A program made the translations under genes and the position numbers. Positions 14,715 to 23,386 of a DNA stretch of 36,888 nt are shown one piece after another. The DNA comes from Candidatus Aenigmarchaeota archaeon LH_S4 (GTDB lineage Archaea > Aenigmatarchaeota > Aenigmatarchaeia > QMZS01): the NCBI GenBank assembly GCA_023659975.1, contig JAGXOI010000004.1:1-36888 (forward strand), written 5' to 3'. How positions within the stretch are numbered: position 1 is the first letter of the stretch; every line of letters begins with the position of its first letter. Under the pieces are notes generated by a model. That model had not been told where the DNA came from, ran no database searches, and was given only the letters and a program-made list of their open reading frames with translations.

Positions 14715-15611
14715 ATGGAAGAAAAAATCATAGTTAGTCCAGAGACAAAAGAAAGTTTTAAAGCAAGGGAGTTGAAAAAAATAGAAGAGTTGAAAGTTCT
14801 TTCTGATAAAACAAGACTTAAGATTTTGAAGACTCTGTCTCAAAAACCTTTTTATCCAAGAGGATTATCTATAAAGTTAGGTATACATGAGCAAAAAGTT
14901 TATTATCATTTACATTTGTTAAAAAAACATAGTTTTATAGGAGAAGAAAAAAGTGAAGGTAATTTAAAGCGTTACAAGACAAAACCAGTTGCTTATTGTT
15001 TAATTCCAAAATTTGCTGAAAAAGCGGAGAGTAATTTGAAAAATTTTTTTCCCTCACCACCTGAAATTTTGAAGGGTTTTACAAAAGAAGGCGAAATAAA
15101 CAGCAAAATTATTGTTGGGGCTACTTATCCCCATGGGAAGTTCAAGAAAGGAAGTAAATCAGGTTATTTATCTGGGGAAATAGCAGCTTTACTTGGAAAA
15201 TATGGGGCTTCTAAAGAGAAACTTATCTATACTGATGAAGAACTTACTGAAAAAGAAAAAAAAGACAACTTGATAATTATCGGTGGCCTATATGTTAATA
15301 CATTACAAGGAGAAATTAATGGAAGTTTGCCTATAAGATTTGATGAAAATGGAACAAAAATAATTTCTACAATTAGTGGAGAAGAATATGTTGACCCTGA
15401 TTGTGGTTTTATTTGTAAATCTATAAATCCTTTTGACAAGGAAAAGGAAATTATTGTTATTGCTGGTTTGGAGAGTATTTCGACGAGAGCAGGAGTTTTT
15501 GCTTTCAAATATAATATTGACAGGATAAATAAAGGAAATATGTACAAAAGGAAGGTAAAAGGAAAAGTTATAAAATGTATGGAGAATAAAGAATCTATAT
15601 TTTTGGAGTGA
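14715..15611 (+). CDS. ArsR-like winged-helix transcriptional regulator with C-terminal sensor-like domain
   Basis: The protein has 298 residues. Residues about 20-95 form a winged helix (LKVLSDKTRLKILKTL, then LSIKLGIHEQKVYYHLHLLK as recognition helix, and a wing with NLKRYKT). The C-terminal 200 residues include DNLIIIGGLYVNTLQGEING (about 190-209), CGFICKSINPFDKEKEIIVI and AGLESISTRAG. This block resembles a domain I associate with archaeal HTH proteins and S-layer-type proteins ('GG-x-x-VN-x-L...LP-x-x-F'), but I cannot name it with certainty. It probably senses a ligand. The gene overlaps the next ribosome-binding site and is divergent from the oxidoreductase at 13445, so it is the likely regulator of both. 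Confidence 0.75.
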   Translation: MEEKIIVSPETKESFKARELKKIEELKVLSDKTRLKILKTLSQKPFYPRGLSIKLGIHEQKVYYHLHLLKKHSFIGEEKSEGNLKRYKTKPVAYCLIPKFAEKAESNLKNFFPSPPEILKGFTKEGEINSKIIVGATYPHGKFKKGSKSGYLSGEIAALLGKYGASKEKLIYTDEELTEKEKKDNLIIIGGLYVNTLQGEINGSLPIRFDENGTKIISTISGEEYVDPDCGFICKSINPFDKEKEIIVIAGLESISTRAGVFAFKYNIDRINKGNMYKRKVKGKVIKCMENKESIFLE

Positions 15612-15613
15612 AT

Positions 15614-16858
15614 ATGCAAAAAGTTTATGTTTATCAGATAGGTTGTGGAACTTTTGGAAAGTATGGTTTTGAAAAACTATTGCAATTATCTAAAAAATAT
15701 GATTTTGTTGAGTTTGCTGGAATTACGGAGATAAATCCTGAAAGAAGGGAATTTATAAAAAAGAAAGCAGAATATAAATCAAAATTAAAAATATTTGACC
15801 ACACTTTTGATATGTACCAAGAAGCTCTGAAGTTAAAAGATAAGGGCAAAATAATGATATATGATGTTGGTCCTTCAGAATTGCATTATTCTCATTTATC
15901 AAAATCAATGAAATTTGGTTTTTGGCACCTTGCAGAGAAACCTTCAGCTCTAACAAGGGAAGAATTTGAGCAAGAGCTAAAATTACCAAAAAAATGGAAT
16001 TGTGATTTTATTGAAGAAGAGAATGAAGTTGTATTAACAGCAATTAACTATCTTAAAAGAAACAAACTAAAAATTAAATCAATAGAAGTATTTAGAGAAT
16101 CTTCAATAGGTTTACAGAAGATTTTAGGAACTTTCGTTAGAGAAGCTGTTAAAGGAGGTTGTTTATTAGACAAATCCGCCCATGAAATCTATATCTTTTC
16201 ATTTTTAAGTACTTGCAAACAGGAAATTAAAAATATAAAACTAACAAAAGCAAGAGTAGATTATCTAATGATAGAATCTTTAAATAAAGAAAATTTTCTT
16301 GATATTTTTGGTCAGATAAAAAATGAGATAAGTGAAGAGACTGCAACAGCCGAAAATATTGTAGGAGGGCTCTTAGAAACTAAAAAATCAAAAATTCCTT
16401 TCAAATTATATTCAAGTTGGCTTGGAGTATCTGAAGAAGGGAAGAAAATAAGCAATAAACTAAAAAAATTAACAAACTATGAATTTGTAAGGAAAAAACA
16501 AGAAAAAGGAATGGAAATCCCTTACGAAGATTTCAGGTTATTTATTTTAAATTGTGGCTCCGTTAGTTTGTATGGAGAAATGAAAAACAGAAAATTATTT
16601 GTTGAAAGAGATAAAAAAATTGGAGAAGTAAAATTGCTAAATCTGGAAGAAGATCAGCTTTACAGGATTTTGGAGAAATCTGTTTTTAAAGTTTTAAAGG
16701 GAGAGGAGACAAACTTAGAAAATATGAAAAACATAGTAAGAATAGTTTTTGATGGAAAAGAAAAAATACAGGAAAGTTTAAGGAATAAAGATAAATTAAA
16801 AGAAATTGAAAAAACGAAAGGGATAATAAAAGAGAGGATAAAGAGTATTACAAAATAA
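15614..16858 (+). CDS. Divergent Gfo/Idh/MocA-type oxidoreductase
   Basis: The product has 414 residues. The Rossmann loop is YQIGCGTFGKYGFEKL (7-22), the family AEKPSAL is at 107-113, and KGGCLLDKSAHEIYIFSFLS matches the 'GG-x-L-x-D-x-x-x-H-x-x-x' catalytic region. The C-terminal 150 residues are longer and more charged than usual. A GTG at 15608 is in frame and overlaps the regulator's stop. I prefer the ATG at 15614, because GGAGTGA lies close upstream. It is the second such enzyme in this neighbourhood and is only distantly similar to the one at 13445. It is co-transcribed with the regulator. Confidence 0.8.
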   Translation: MQKVYVYQIGCGTFGKYGFEKLLQLSKKYDFVEFAGITEINPERREFIKKKAEYKSKLKIFDHTFDMYQEALKLKDKGKIMIYDVGPSELHYSHLSKSMKFGFWHLAEKPSALTREEFEQELKLPKKWNCDFIEEENEVVLTAINYLKRNKLKIKSIEVFRESSIGLQKILGTFVREAVKGGCLLDKSAHEIYIFSFLSTCKQEIKNIKLTKARVDYLMIESLNKENFLDIFGQIKNEISEETATAENIVGGLLETKKSKIPFKLYSSWLGVSEEGKKISNKLKKLTNYEFVRKKQEKGMEIPYEDFRLFILNCGSVSLYGEMKNRKLFVERDKKIGEVKLLNLEEDQLYRILEKSVFKVLKGEETNLENMKNIVRIVFDGKEKIQESLRNKDKLKEIEKTKGIIKERIKSITK

Positions 16859-16929
16859 TATCCAAGAAACTGATTTTAACCTTAGATGGTTGGTTTAGAA
16901 ACAGAGGTATTTAAAGTCTTCTATGTATT

Positions 16930-17159
16930 ATGAAAGCTAAAAAATTATGATTCGGACTACTGGTTTTGGGACAAATGTTGGAAAGAGTTTTCTGGTTGCT
17001 TTATTTTGTAGGCTCTTTAAAGAGGAAGTATATAGAGTAGCACCGTACAAAAGCTTAAATCTGACCCCGGTAACTTATCTCAAAGATGGAAAAGAATTCA
17101 GATATGCTCATGTATTGCAAGCTAAAGATGGTGAAGAAGAGCCAGATTATAAAAGGTAG
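16930..17159 (+). pseudogene. Truncated, frameshifted cobyric acid synthase (CobQ) N-terminal fragment
   Basis: Residues from the ATG at 16947 read FGTNVGKSFLVALFCRLF, then YRVAPYKSLNLTPVTYLKDG and YAHVLQAKDGEEEP. These match the P-loop entry of cobyric acid synthase ('GTSSNVGKSLLVAALCRIF', 'GYRVAPFK-x-QNM', 'GRAQVLQAEAAG-x-EP'). CobQ amidates the corrin ring using glutamine and ATP and is about 480 residues long; only about 70 remain. The preceding ATG (16930) starts MKAKKL, the expected CobQ beginning, but one base is missing before the second methionine, putting it out of frame. Most of the QNM substrate motif has drifted (LNL). The rest of the gene is absent, so this is a dead stub. Confidence 0.72.
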
Positions 17160-17225
17160 CTTAATTATCAAAGCTGTTTTTTATTTATGTAGACTTAAAT
17201 TCAGTATTCTGATATACTTAATAGT

Positions 17226-17597
17226 ATGGAATTAGAAAAATCCCTAGTTTTAGCCCAAGCAGTTTATTTAAGAGATAAAACTCGAGAACATTTAATGACT
17301 ATCTATCTTAATGCCAGAAATGAAATGATTTGGAAAAAACAGTCAACATTTATCGGAACCCTAAATGCTAATATTGTTCACCCTCAAGAAATTTTTGAAG
17401 AGGCTCTAAAACATCATGCTGCCTCAGTAATTTTAGTTCATAACCATCCCTCTGGCGACCCTGAACCATCAGAAGCCGACCTCGAGATCACCAAAAGAAT
17501 CCTTGAGGCCGGCAAAATCTTAGGAATTGATGTCTCAGATCATGTAATGATTACTAAAAATAAAATTTTTAGTTTTAAAGATAAAAAGCTGATTTAA
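17226..17597 (+). CDS. RadC-type JAB/MPN domain protein
   Basis: The 123-residue protein corresponds to the C-terminal metalloprotease-like domain of bacterial RadC. It has the signature VHNHPSGDPEPSEADLEITK, with zinc ligands H72, H74 and D85, and the upstream 'GTLNANIVHPQEIFEEAL' segment. Full-length RadC (about 220 residues) has a helix-hairpin-helix N-terminus that is absent here; short versions are common in mobile elements. Its true activity is not established in any organism. RadC is bacterial, so this gene points to transfer. It is tightly followed (4 bp) by a hypothetical gene and then the AlbA-type gene, an arrangement typical of defence islands. Confidence 0.88.
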   Translation: MELEKSLVLAQAVYLRDKTREHLMTIYLNARNEMIWKKQSTFIGTLNANIVHPQEIFEEALKHHAASVILVHNHPSGDPEPSEADLEITKRILEAGKILGIDVSDHVMITKNKIFSFKDKKLI

Positions 17598-17601
17598 AAT
17601 T

Positions 17602-17853
17602 ATGGCAAAAAAGAAAAGTTATCAAAATTTATCAAAAGAAAAACTTTTGGCCGAAATTGAACGGCTGAAAAAGGAATTTTTAGAAAATAATACAGTTAGT
17701 ATATATGAATTTTTTTATTGGTATAGAATAAAATCAAATTACAGAGATTTAGAATTTCTAGATAAGGACATAGATGATAGACAATTTAGAGATTTTTATA
17801 AAAATTATTTTGAATTAACTGTCTCGTTTTACGAAGCACTTAAAAAATTTTAA
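17602..17853 (+). CDS. Hypothetical protein, 83 aa
   Basis: I do not recognise it. The N-terminus is basic and helical (LSKEKLLAEIERLKKEF), followed by an aromatic-rich region (YEFFYWYRIKSNYRDLEF) and a second helix. It lies 4 bp after the RadC-like gene and 4 bp before the AlbA-type gene, so the three form one operon. That position and the small size suggest an accessory role in the same defence or mobile module, but nothing in the sequence identifies a function. Confidence 0.6.
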   Translation: MAKKKSYQNLSKEKLLAEIERLKKEFLENNTVSIYEFFYWYRIKSNYRDLEFLDKDIDDRQFRDFYKNYFELTVSFYEALKKF

Positions 17854-17857
17854 CACT

Positions 17858-19396
17858 ATGAGCAGAAACCTATATAACAATCCAAATATAGAAAAAATAT
17901 TGTCCAGCGTTGAAAACCAAAATTTTGAGAAAAAAATCCGCTCGTATTCAAAAAAAAGATTTAACTTCTGAATTTTCTGCCTTTGCTAATAGTAGCGTTG
18001 AGGGAGGTCTAGTTGTTTTAGGCATTGAGAATGATACAGAAGTGATAGGCATTAATGCCGTAGGCAAGATAAAATTAATAAATTAATCGGGGCCCAAAGA
18101 ATTTTTTGTCCATTAGTAAAACTGGAATATAAAGAAATTCCAATAACAAACAACGAGGGACGAGAAGACAGATTGTTGCTTTTTTATGTTGAATTTTCTC
18201 CTGATAAAGTTATTAAACTAAATTCAGGCGAGGCTTACGAAAGAATCGGAGATCAAACCTGTAAAATGTCACCAGAAAAAATTAGACAGATGGAATACAA
18301 TAAAAGACAAGCCGATTTTGAAAAAGAGTTAATACCGACTTTAACTATTGAACAGTTAAACCAAGATTTGATGGAAGATTTTATTAAGAAATGGATTGAA
18401 AGGGACGGATTAAAAAACAAGCCATCTGTAGAAGATTTAATTTTAATGAAAGGACTTGGACAAAAAGAGCAAGATAAAATAAAAATAAATTATGCCGGCG
18501 CTTTGTTATTTTATAATAAACCAGATGAATTTATACCAGGGGCAAAAATCAGATTTTTTAAGTACGAAGGGATAAAGATTGAAACAGGAACCCGTTCTAA
18601 TATTGTTAAAGATAAATTTTTTGAAGGCCCCATATCTAAACAAATTGACCAATTAGCAGAAATGGTCAAGTCACAGATAAAAGAATTAAGTTTTTTGGGT
18701 GATGATGGCAAGTTTAAAACTGTTTTGGAATATCCAGAATTTTCTTGGTACGAAGCGGTTGTTAATGCTGTTGCACACCGCGCCTACAGTTTAAAAAACG
18801 CCAACATTTTTGCCAGAATGTTTAATGACCACATAGAAGTTGAAAGTCCGGGTAATCTACCAGGCATAGTAACTGAAGAAAATATCTATAAAGAAAATTT
18901 TCCGCGCAATCCCCTCCTGATGCAAGGTTTATTATATTTGGGGTATGTTAAATCTGCTAGCGAGGGTGTAGATAGGATTAGAGAAGAAATGATTAATCTG
19001 GGATTACCCGATCCAGAACTTCAAAATGATAAAAAAGCAGTACTGTTTAAAGTGATTTTAAGAAACAATATTGAAAAGAGACTTGTAAAGAGTGATTTAG
19101 AGGACATGAAAGAACTAAATCAAGAAATTTTAAAAGATCTTAAAGAGAATGAGAAAAAAATTATTTATTATTTAGTAAAAAACAAAAGAGGGAAGATATC
19201 TGATTTTCAAGGAGAATTAAATCGTTCTCGGTCATCAACAGTTGAATATGTCAGATCGTTAGAGGCTAAAAAACTAGTTAAGAGAAGTCAGGAACTCGGC
19301 CCAAATGTTGAGTATAGTTTAACAGGATTAGTATTAAAGATGCCACAAGAAAAATTGCAAAATAAGAAAAGTTCGGCACAAAAAAAGCTTTTTTAG
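17858..19396 (+). pseudogene. AlbA/Schlafen-type DNA-binding ATPase-like regulator, with two compensating frameshifts near the 5' end
   Basis: Joined across the frames, the product is about 510 residues. The N-terminal AlbA_2 domain has DLTSEFSAFANSS, then GLVVLGIENDTEVIGI. The middle HATPase_c_4-like region carries FSWYEAVVNAVAHRAYS, RMFNDHIEVESPGNLPG and ASEGVDRIREEM, and the C-terminus is a winged helix (GELNRSRSSTVEYVRSLEAK). A run of seven A at 17930-17936 appears to hold one base too many, and one base is missing after 18065, so the frame is restored. The long ORF from 18173 covers only the distal part. If the indels are sequencing errors the gene is intact; otherwise it is disrupted. 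These proteins accompany bacterial restriction systems, as here. Confidence 0.78.
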
Positions 19397-19400
19397 GATT

Positions 19401-19530
19401 CCGTACATCTTCCGTACATCTTCCGTACATCTTCCGTACATCTTCCGTACATCTTCCGTACATCTTCCGTACATCTTCCGTACATCTTCCGTACATCTTC
19501 CGTACATCTTCCGTACATCTTCCGTACATC
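19401..19530. repeat. 11-bp tandem repeat, about 11.8 copies
   Basis: The unit CCGTACATCTT repeats perfectly eleven times from 19401 to 19521, then a partial copy (CCGTACATC) to 19530. It begins a few bases after the stop of the AlbA-type gene and ends where homology to the type III restriction enzyme begins. Because 11 is not a multiple of three, all six frames stay open for long stretches. The minus strand can be read as repeated KMYGRCTEDVR, which is a by-product of the repeat, not evidence of a gene. The array probably arose by slipped replication; its length may vary between cells. Confidence 0.97.
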
Positions 19531-20579
19531 AAGATCATTTTGAAACAAGCCGAGCTTTGCAATGTTCATATTTTGAGGATTTAGATGATACAAAAATAGG
19601 AGAGAATGAAATTTTGTTTTTTAACTGGGAGAGTATCAATAAAAAGGATAATGTTTATATTCGTGATAATAAGCAAGATTTCAATTTGTCTAAAGTTTTA
19701 GAAAGAACCAAAGAAGAAGGCCGAGAAGTAATTAGTCAGGGTTGAAGGAATGATTAAGAAAGCCATTATTTTGAATGAAAAGTTTATTAATTTATTGAAG
19801 AAGGGGAAATTGAATCAAGTTTAAGTAAAAGTAGCGATGAACTGGTAATTGATGCGGCTTTAAAAAAGAGGGAAGAATTATTAAAAGCATTTCAAAAAGA
19901 AAAAGTCAAACTTAAACCTTTAGTTTTGATTTAACTCCCAGATAGGATCGGGAAATTGGAAGATAGGATGAAAGACAGGGTAATCAGAATTTTGAAGGAT
20001 AAATACAATATTTCAACAGAAACTGGAAAGTTAGCAATTTGGCTTTCGAGTGAACATATTAGTAAAGAAAACGTGGAAAAGCCAGATAGCGAAGTTGAAG
20101 TTTTAATTTTCAAACAAGCGATTGCCTTAGATTGGGATTGTCCCCGTGCGCGGCTTTTGGTTCTGTTTAGAGAGTGGCATAGTCCGATATTTTCTATTCA
20201 AACTGTCGGAAGAATTATGCGAATACCCGAGCCGGATAAAGGATATTATAAGAATGATATTTTAAATTATGGTTATAGCTACACCAATTTAAACGATATT
20301 GAAATTCAAGAAGATATCGCTGGTGGTTATTTCGCTATTTATACCAGCAGAAGACGAGAAGATTATAAGTCAATTAATTTATTACCATGCCATTCAGAGC
20401 GTCACAGAGAAAAAACAAGATTGTCTCCATTATTTACTGAGATATTTCTGAAGGAAGCAAAAAATTATGGGCTTAAAAGAAAAATTGATAGAAAAGCAAA
20501 GAAATGGGACATAAAAGTATTTAATTTTATAATTTATGCCGCAGAAAAATGGAAAAATAGGGAGGTGTATATTTTTTAA
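19531..20579 (+). pseudogene. Decayed type III restriction enzyme, Res (helicase/nuclease) subunit
   Basis: Three fragments lie in different frames. The first (19531-19745) has ENEILFFNWESINKKDN and LSKVLERTKEEGRE, a stretch downstream of the Walker A region. The second (about 19797-19931) has SLSKSSDELVIDAALKKREE and ends at TAA 19932-19934, where CAA would restore glutamine. The third (19935-20579) carries the helicase C-terminal motifs, with EVLIFKQAIALDWDCPRARL and LFREWHSPIFSIQTVGRIMR, then PEPDKGYYKNDILNYGYSYT. The N-terminal ATP-binding motif and the C-terminal endonuclease are missing. Multiple stops and frameshifts make it non-functional. No Mod methyltransferase gene is present. Confidence 0.82.
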
Positions 20580-20591
20580 TCCTAACAAGGC

Positions 20592-20660
20592 ATACAAAAA
20601 CTTCAAGAATTATTTGAAAGTGTTTTATCTAAATCCTTTAAAGGAGAACTGGCAAAATAA
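20592..20660 (+). pseudogene. C-terminal tail of a type I restriction specificity subunit (HsdS)
   Basis: The 22-codon stretch ending at TAA 20658-20660 reads IQKLQELFESVLSKSFKGEL and then AK. This matches the conserved end of HsdS subunits, where a long helix finishes 'LDELFESLLSKAFKGEL'. No target-recognition domain precedes it, so it is a residue of a deleted gene. It lies 12 bp after the type III remnant. Confidence 0.65.
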
Positions 20661-20899
20661 CAGAAAGTCGAAAAATTAATTGAGAAATAGAAAATAACTC
20701 TTTTTTGAAAAATTTGAAAGGGATTAGAAGCTCAGCAAAAGGTAAGAGTAGAAAGTTCAACAGAAAACTAAACTCAGTACCTGTATAAATCAAAGTTGTT
20801 TTAAAGTAACCCATAACTGAGGTTATATATATAAAAAATCAGTAGAAAGGCTTGTAGTTCAGAGTGAGATAATCTCAGGACTTTAGTTATAGAGAGGGG
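20661..20899. other. Intergenic stretch at the end of the restriction remnants
   Basis: About 240 bp without a supported gene. It holds AT-rich sequence with scattered stops in all frames and a GAGGTTATATATATAAAAAA segment near 20819 that looks promoter-like. A TTGTAGTTCAG sequence near 20854 recalls a tRNA D-arm but does not fold as a tRNA. Confidence 0.4.
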
Positions 20900-22267
20900 T
20901 TAAATCTTGATTCCATCTTTCTCTGCTTCCTCTCTAATAACACCCATAATTTTATTCTTAATTTCTTCCAAGGATTCTTTACTTTTTCCTTCAAACCTTA
21001 AAACAAGTTTTGGCTCTGTATTTGAGGCTCTCACCAAACCCCAACCGCTTTCAAATTCAATCCTTGCTCCATCTACTGTGATAACTTCGTACCTCTTCTT
21101 AACAAATATCTCTTTGACCCTCTCAACAAATTCAAATTTTTTATCATCTGGATAAGAAATTCTTATTTCAGGAGATGAATAATATTCTCCGAAATTAACC
21201 ATTTCAGATAGTTTTTTATCAGAGTTTGATAGAATTTCAAGTATTTTTAATGATGCAAAAAACCCATCATCATAGTAATATTCAGGGAAATAAAAATGAC
21301 CACTTAATTCTCCTCCAATTGCTTTTTTCTTTCTCGCTTCCTTCATTATATAGGAGTGTCCAACCCTGACAAATTCTGGAATACCCCCAGACTTTTTTAT
21401 AATTTCAGAAGTTAATCTTGAGCACCTTACTTCAAATAAAAACCTTAGATTTTTTTCCTTTTCTAAGGCACTTTTTGCAATCAATATAAGAAGAATATCA
21501 CTCCTAATAATATTTCCTTTCTCATCCACAACACCAATTCTATCTCCATCCCCATCATAGGCAATTCCTATATCACCTTCATTTTTTATAACTTCTTCCC
21601 TTAAGTATTTTAAAGTTTCTTCCCGAAGAGGGTCAGGTATATGATTTGGGAAAGTTTCATCAGGTTCAGGAAATAAAAATTTTACCTCACAATTTAAATT
21701 TTCAAAAAGTTTTTTCGCAACTTCTCCACAAGACCCATTTCCAATATCAACAATTATTTTTAGTTTTCTATTTATTTCTATTTTAGATAACAAATACTGA
21801 ACATATTTGTCTATAAACTCTCTTTTAACAACTTTTCCTTTTTCTGTAAATTCATAAAATTCTCCCTCTATAACTTTATCCTTAATTTTTCCTATTCCTG
21901 TTTCATAAGTTAGAGGCAATCCATTTTCTTTGCAGAGTTTAATACCATTCCATCCAGAAGATAGATGAGAACCAGTAACAATAGCTCCACCATCTTTTTT
22001 TTCATTGCAAATTACAAAGTAAACTACAGGTGTTGGAACCGTGCCAATATCAATAACATAAACCCCAGAATAACTCAGTCCTTCTATCAAGGCATTTTTC
22101 AAATTTTCTCCAGAACTTCTCAAATCTTTCCCTATAATTACTTCTTTCCCTGCCCCAATCAAATTACCAAAACTTTTACCAATTTTGTTTGCGAGTTCTT
22201 CATTTATTTGGGTTGGAAAAATCCCCCTAATATCGTAAGCCCGAAAAACATTTTTATCTACTTCCAT
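20900..22267 (-). CDS. Phosphomannomutase/phosphoglucosamine mutase family protein
   Basis: The enzyme moves phosphate between C6 and C1 of a hexose or hexosamine. At 455 residues it has all four family motifs: start FRAYDIRGIFPTQ, catalytic serine S100 in GAIVTGSHLSSGWNG, magnesium loop AYDGDGDRIG (D238, D240, D242), sugar-binding GGELSGHFYF, and phosphate-binding VRASNTEPKLVLRF. The usual TASHNP is TGSHLS here, close to the TGSHNP form of ManB-type enzymes. Sequence does not separate mannose from glucosamine specificity. The neighbouring glmS genes, 3 bp upstream on the same strand, favour a GlmM role, making glucosamine-1-phosphate for the GlmU-like enzyme. Confidence 0.9.
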   Translation of the reverse strand: MEVDKNVFRAYDIRGIFPTQINEELANKIGKSFGNLIGAGKEVIIGKDLRSSGENLKNALIEGLSYSGVYVIDIGTVPTPVVYFVICNEKKDGGAIVTGSHLSSGWNGIKLCKENGLPLTYETGIGKIKDKVIEGEFYEFTEKGKVVKREFIDKYVQYLLSKIEINRKLKIIVDIGNGSCGEVAKKLFENLNCEVKFLFPEPDETFPNHIPDPLREETLKYLREEVIKNEGDIGIAYDGDGDRIGVVDEKGNIIRSDILLILIAKSALEKEKNLRFLFEVRCSRLTSEIIKKSGGIPEFVRVGHSYIMKEARKKKAIGGELSGHFYFPEYYYDDGFFASLKILEILSNSDKKLSEMVNFGEYYSSPEIRISYPDDKKFEFVERVKEIFVKKRYEVITVDGARIEFESGWGLVRASNTEPKLVLRFEGKSKESLEEIKNKIMGVIREEAEKDGIKI

Positions 22268-22270
22268 AAT

Positions 22271-23386
22271 TCACTTTACTGTTACTGACTTTGCAAGGTT
22301 TCTTGGTTTATCCGGGTTATTTCCTTTTGCAACAGCTAAATAATAAGCGAGTAACTGAAGAGGAATAATAGTAAGAAGAGGGTAAAAAATTTCATCTACC
22401 TTTGGAATTTTTATCCAAACATCGAAAATCTCATTTCCCTCATCAGAAACCCCAATAATAAAACCCCCTCTTGACTTTGCTTCTAAGGCATTGTTCAAGG
22501 TCTCCTCATAGGTATAATCCTTTGGGCATATTGCAATAACAGTAGTTCCTTCTTCAATCAAAGATAGGGTTCCATGTTTTAGTTCCCCGGCAGGCATCCC
22601 CTCTGCGTGGGCATAGCTTAGTTCCTTCAACTTCAATGCTCCTTCAGAAGCAATTGCAAAATCAATTCCTCTCGCAATAAAATAAAAATCTTTTTTATCC
22701 TTCAATTTTTCTGAAAGTTCTTTCAGGATATCTTTATCAATAATACTTTTTATTTTATCCCCAATCTCTTTCAATTTTATTTTTCCTTCCTGAATTTTGT
22801 ATATAGTAGCAAAAGCAAGAAGATACAAAACAACTAACTGCCCTGTAAAAGCCTTTGTTGAAGCAACCGCGATTTCAGGACCGCAATTCAGGAAGAATAT
22901 TTTGTCAGAAATTCTATCTAAAGATGAGTTTTCAACATTTGTTACCGAAACAATTTTTGCCCCATTTTCTTTTGCTTTTTTAACTCCCTCAAGAACATCC
23001 GCTGTTTCCCCAGACTGCGAGATAGCAATTACTAAAGTATCTTTATCAACAGAATCAACAAAATACTGAAACTCATGAGCCATTATAACTTCAGAAAATT
23101 TTTTCGCAATCTTGGAAAATAAATATCTTCCAATTATCGCTGCATATCTTGCAGTTCCGCAGGCAGTAAAAATAACATTTTTTGCCCTCAAAATCTCCAT
23201 TGCGGTTTCAAGTAGTTTCTGCTCATCCTGTTCTGTTGCTTTTTTTACTGTTTCTTGCTGTTCCAAAATTTCCTTTAACATGTAATGTTCTCCTTTCAGG
23301 TAGTTCTCTCTTTCTTCAAATTTAACTTCCTCTATTTTTTTGTTTATTTCTTTTTTAGTTCCAACATCAAAAATTTTTATTGTCAT
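22271..23386 (-). CDS. glmS: GlmS C-terminal part: sugar isomerase (two SIS domains)
   Basis: This 371-residue protein is the isomerase half of glucosamine-6-phosphate synthase. It converts fructose-6-phosphate, with ammonia from the glutaminase half, to glucosamine-6-phosphate. SIS domain 1 includes NVIFTACGTARYAAIIGRY and IAISQSGETADVLEG; SIS domain 2 includes LKELSYAHAEGMPAGELKHG. The family end DKPRNLAKSVTVK is intact. It starts at MTIKIFDVGTKKEIN, exactly where a full-length GlmS would continue after the glutaminase domain. The ATG lies inside the end of the 38-residue ORF. The two halves sum to 586 residues, close to a normal GlmS. The halves probably assemble, which is inference. Confidence 0.93.
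   Translation of the reverse strand: MTIKIFDVGTKKEINKKIEEVKFEERENYLKGEHYMLKEILEQQETVKKATEQDEQKLLETAMEILRAKNVIFTACGTARYAAIIGRYLFSKIAKKFSEVIMAHEFQYFVDSVDKDTLVIAISQSGETADVLEGVKKAKENGAKIVSVTNVENSSLDRISDKIFFLNCGPEIAVASTKAFTGQLVVLYLLAFATIYKIQEGKIKLKEIGDKIKSIIDKDILKELSEKLKDKKDFYFIARGIDFAIASEGALKLKELSYAHAEGMPAGELKHGTLSLIEEGTTVIAICPKDYTYEETLNNALEAKSRGGFIIGVSDEGNEIFDVWIKIPKVDEIFYPLLTIIPLQLLAYYLAVAKGNNPDKPRNLAKSVTVK

Noticed and set aside
19278-19593. Minus-strand ORFs encoding repeated KMYGRCTEDVR units
   Set aside because: They exist only because an 11-bp repeat without stops keeps all frames open. There is no independent start signal, and the flanking residues are antisense to the AlbA-type and Res sequences.
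20850-20900. Possible tRNA because of the TTGTAGTTCAG segment
   Set aside because: No D-stem partner, no anticodon stem and no T-loop can be made. Its 3' part is the end of the phosphohexomutase gene.
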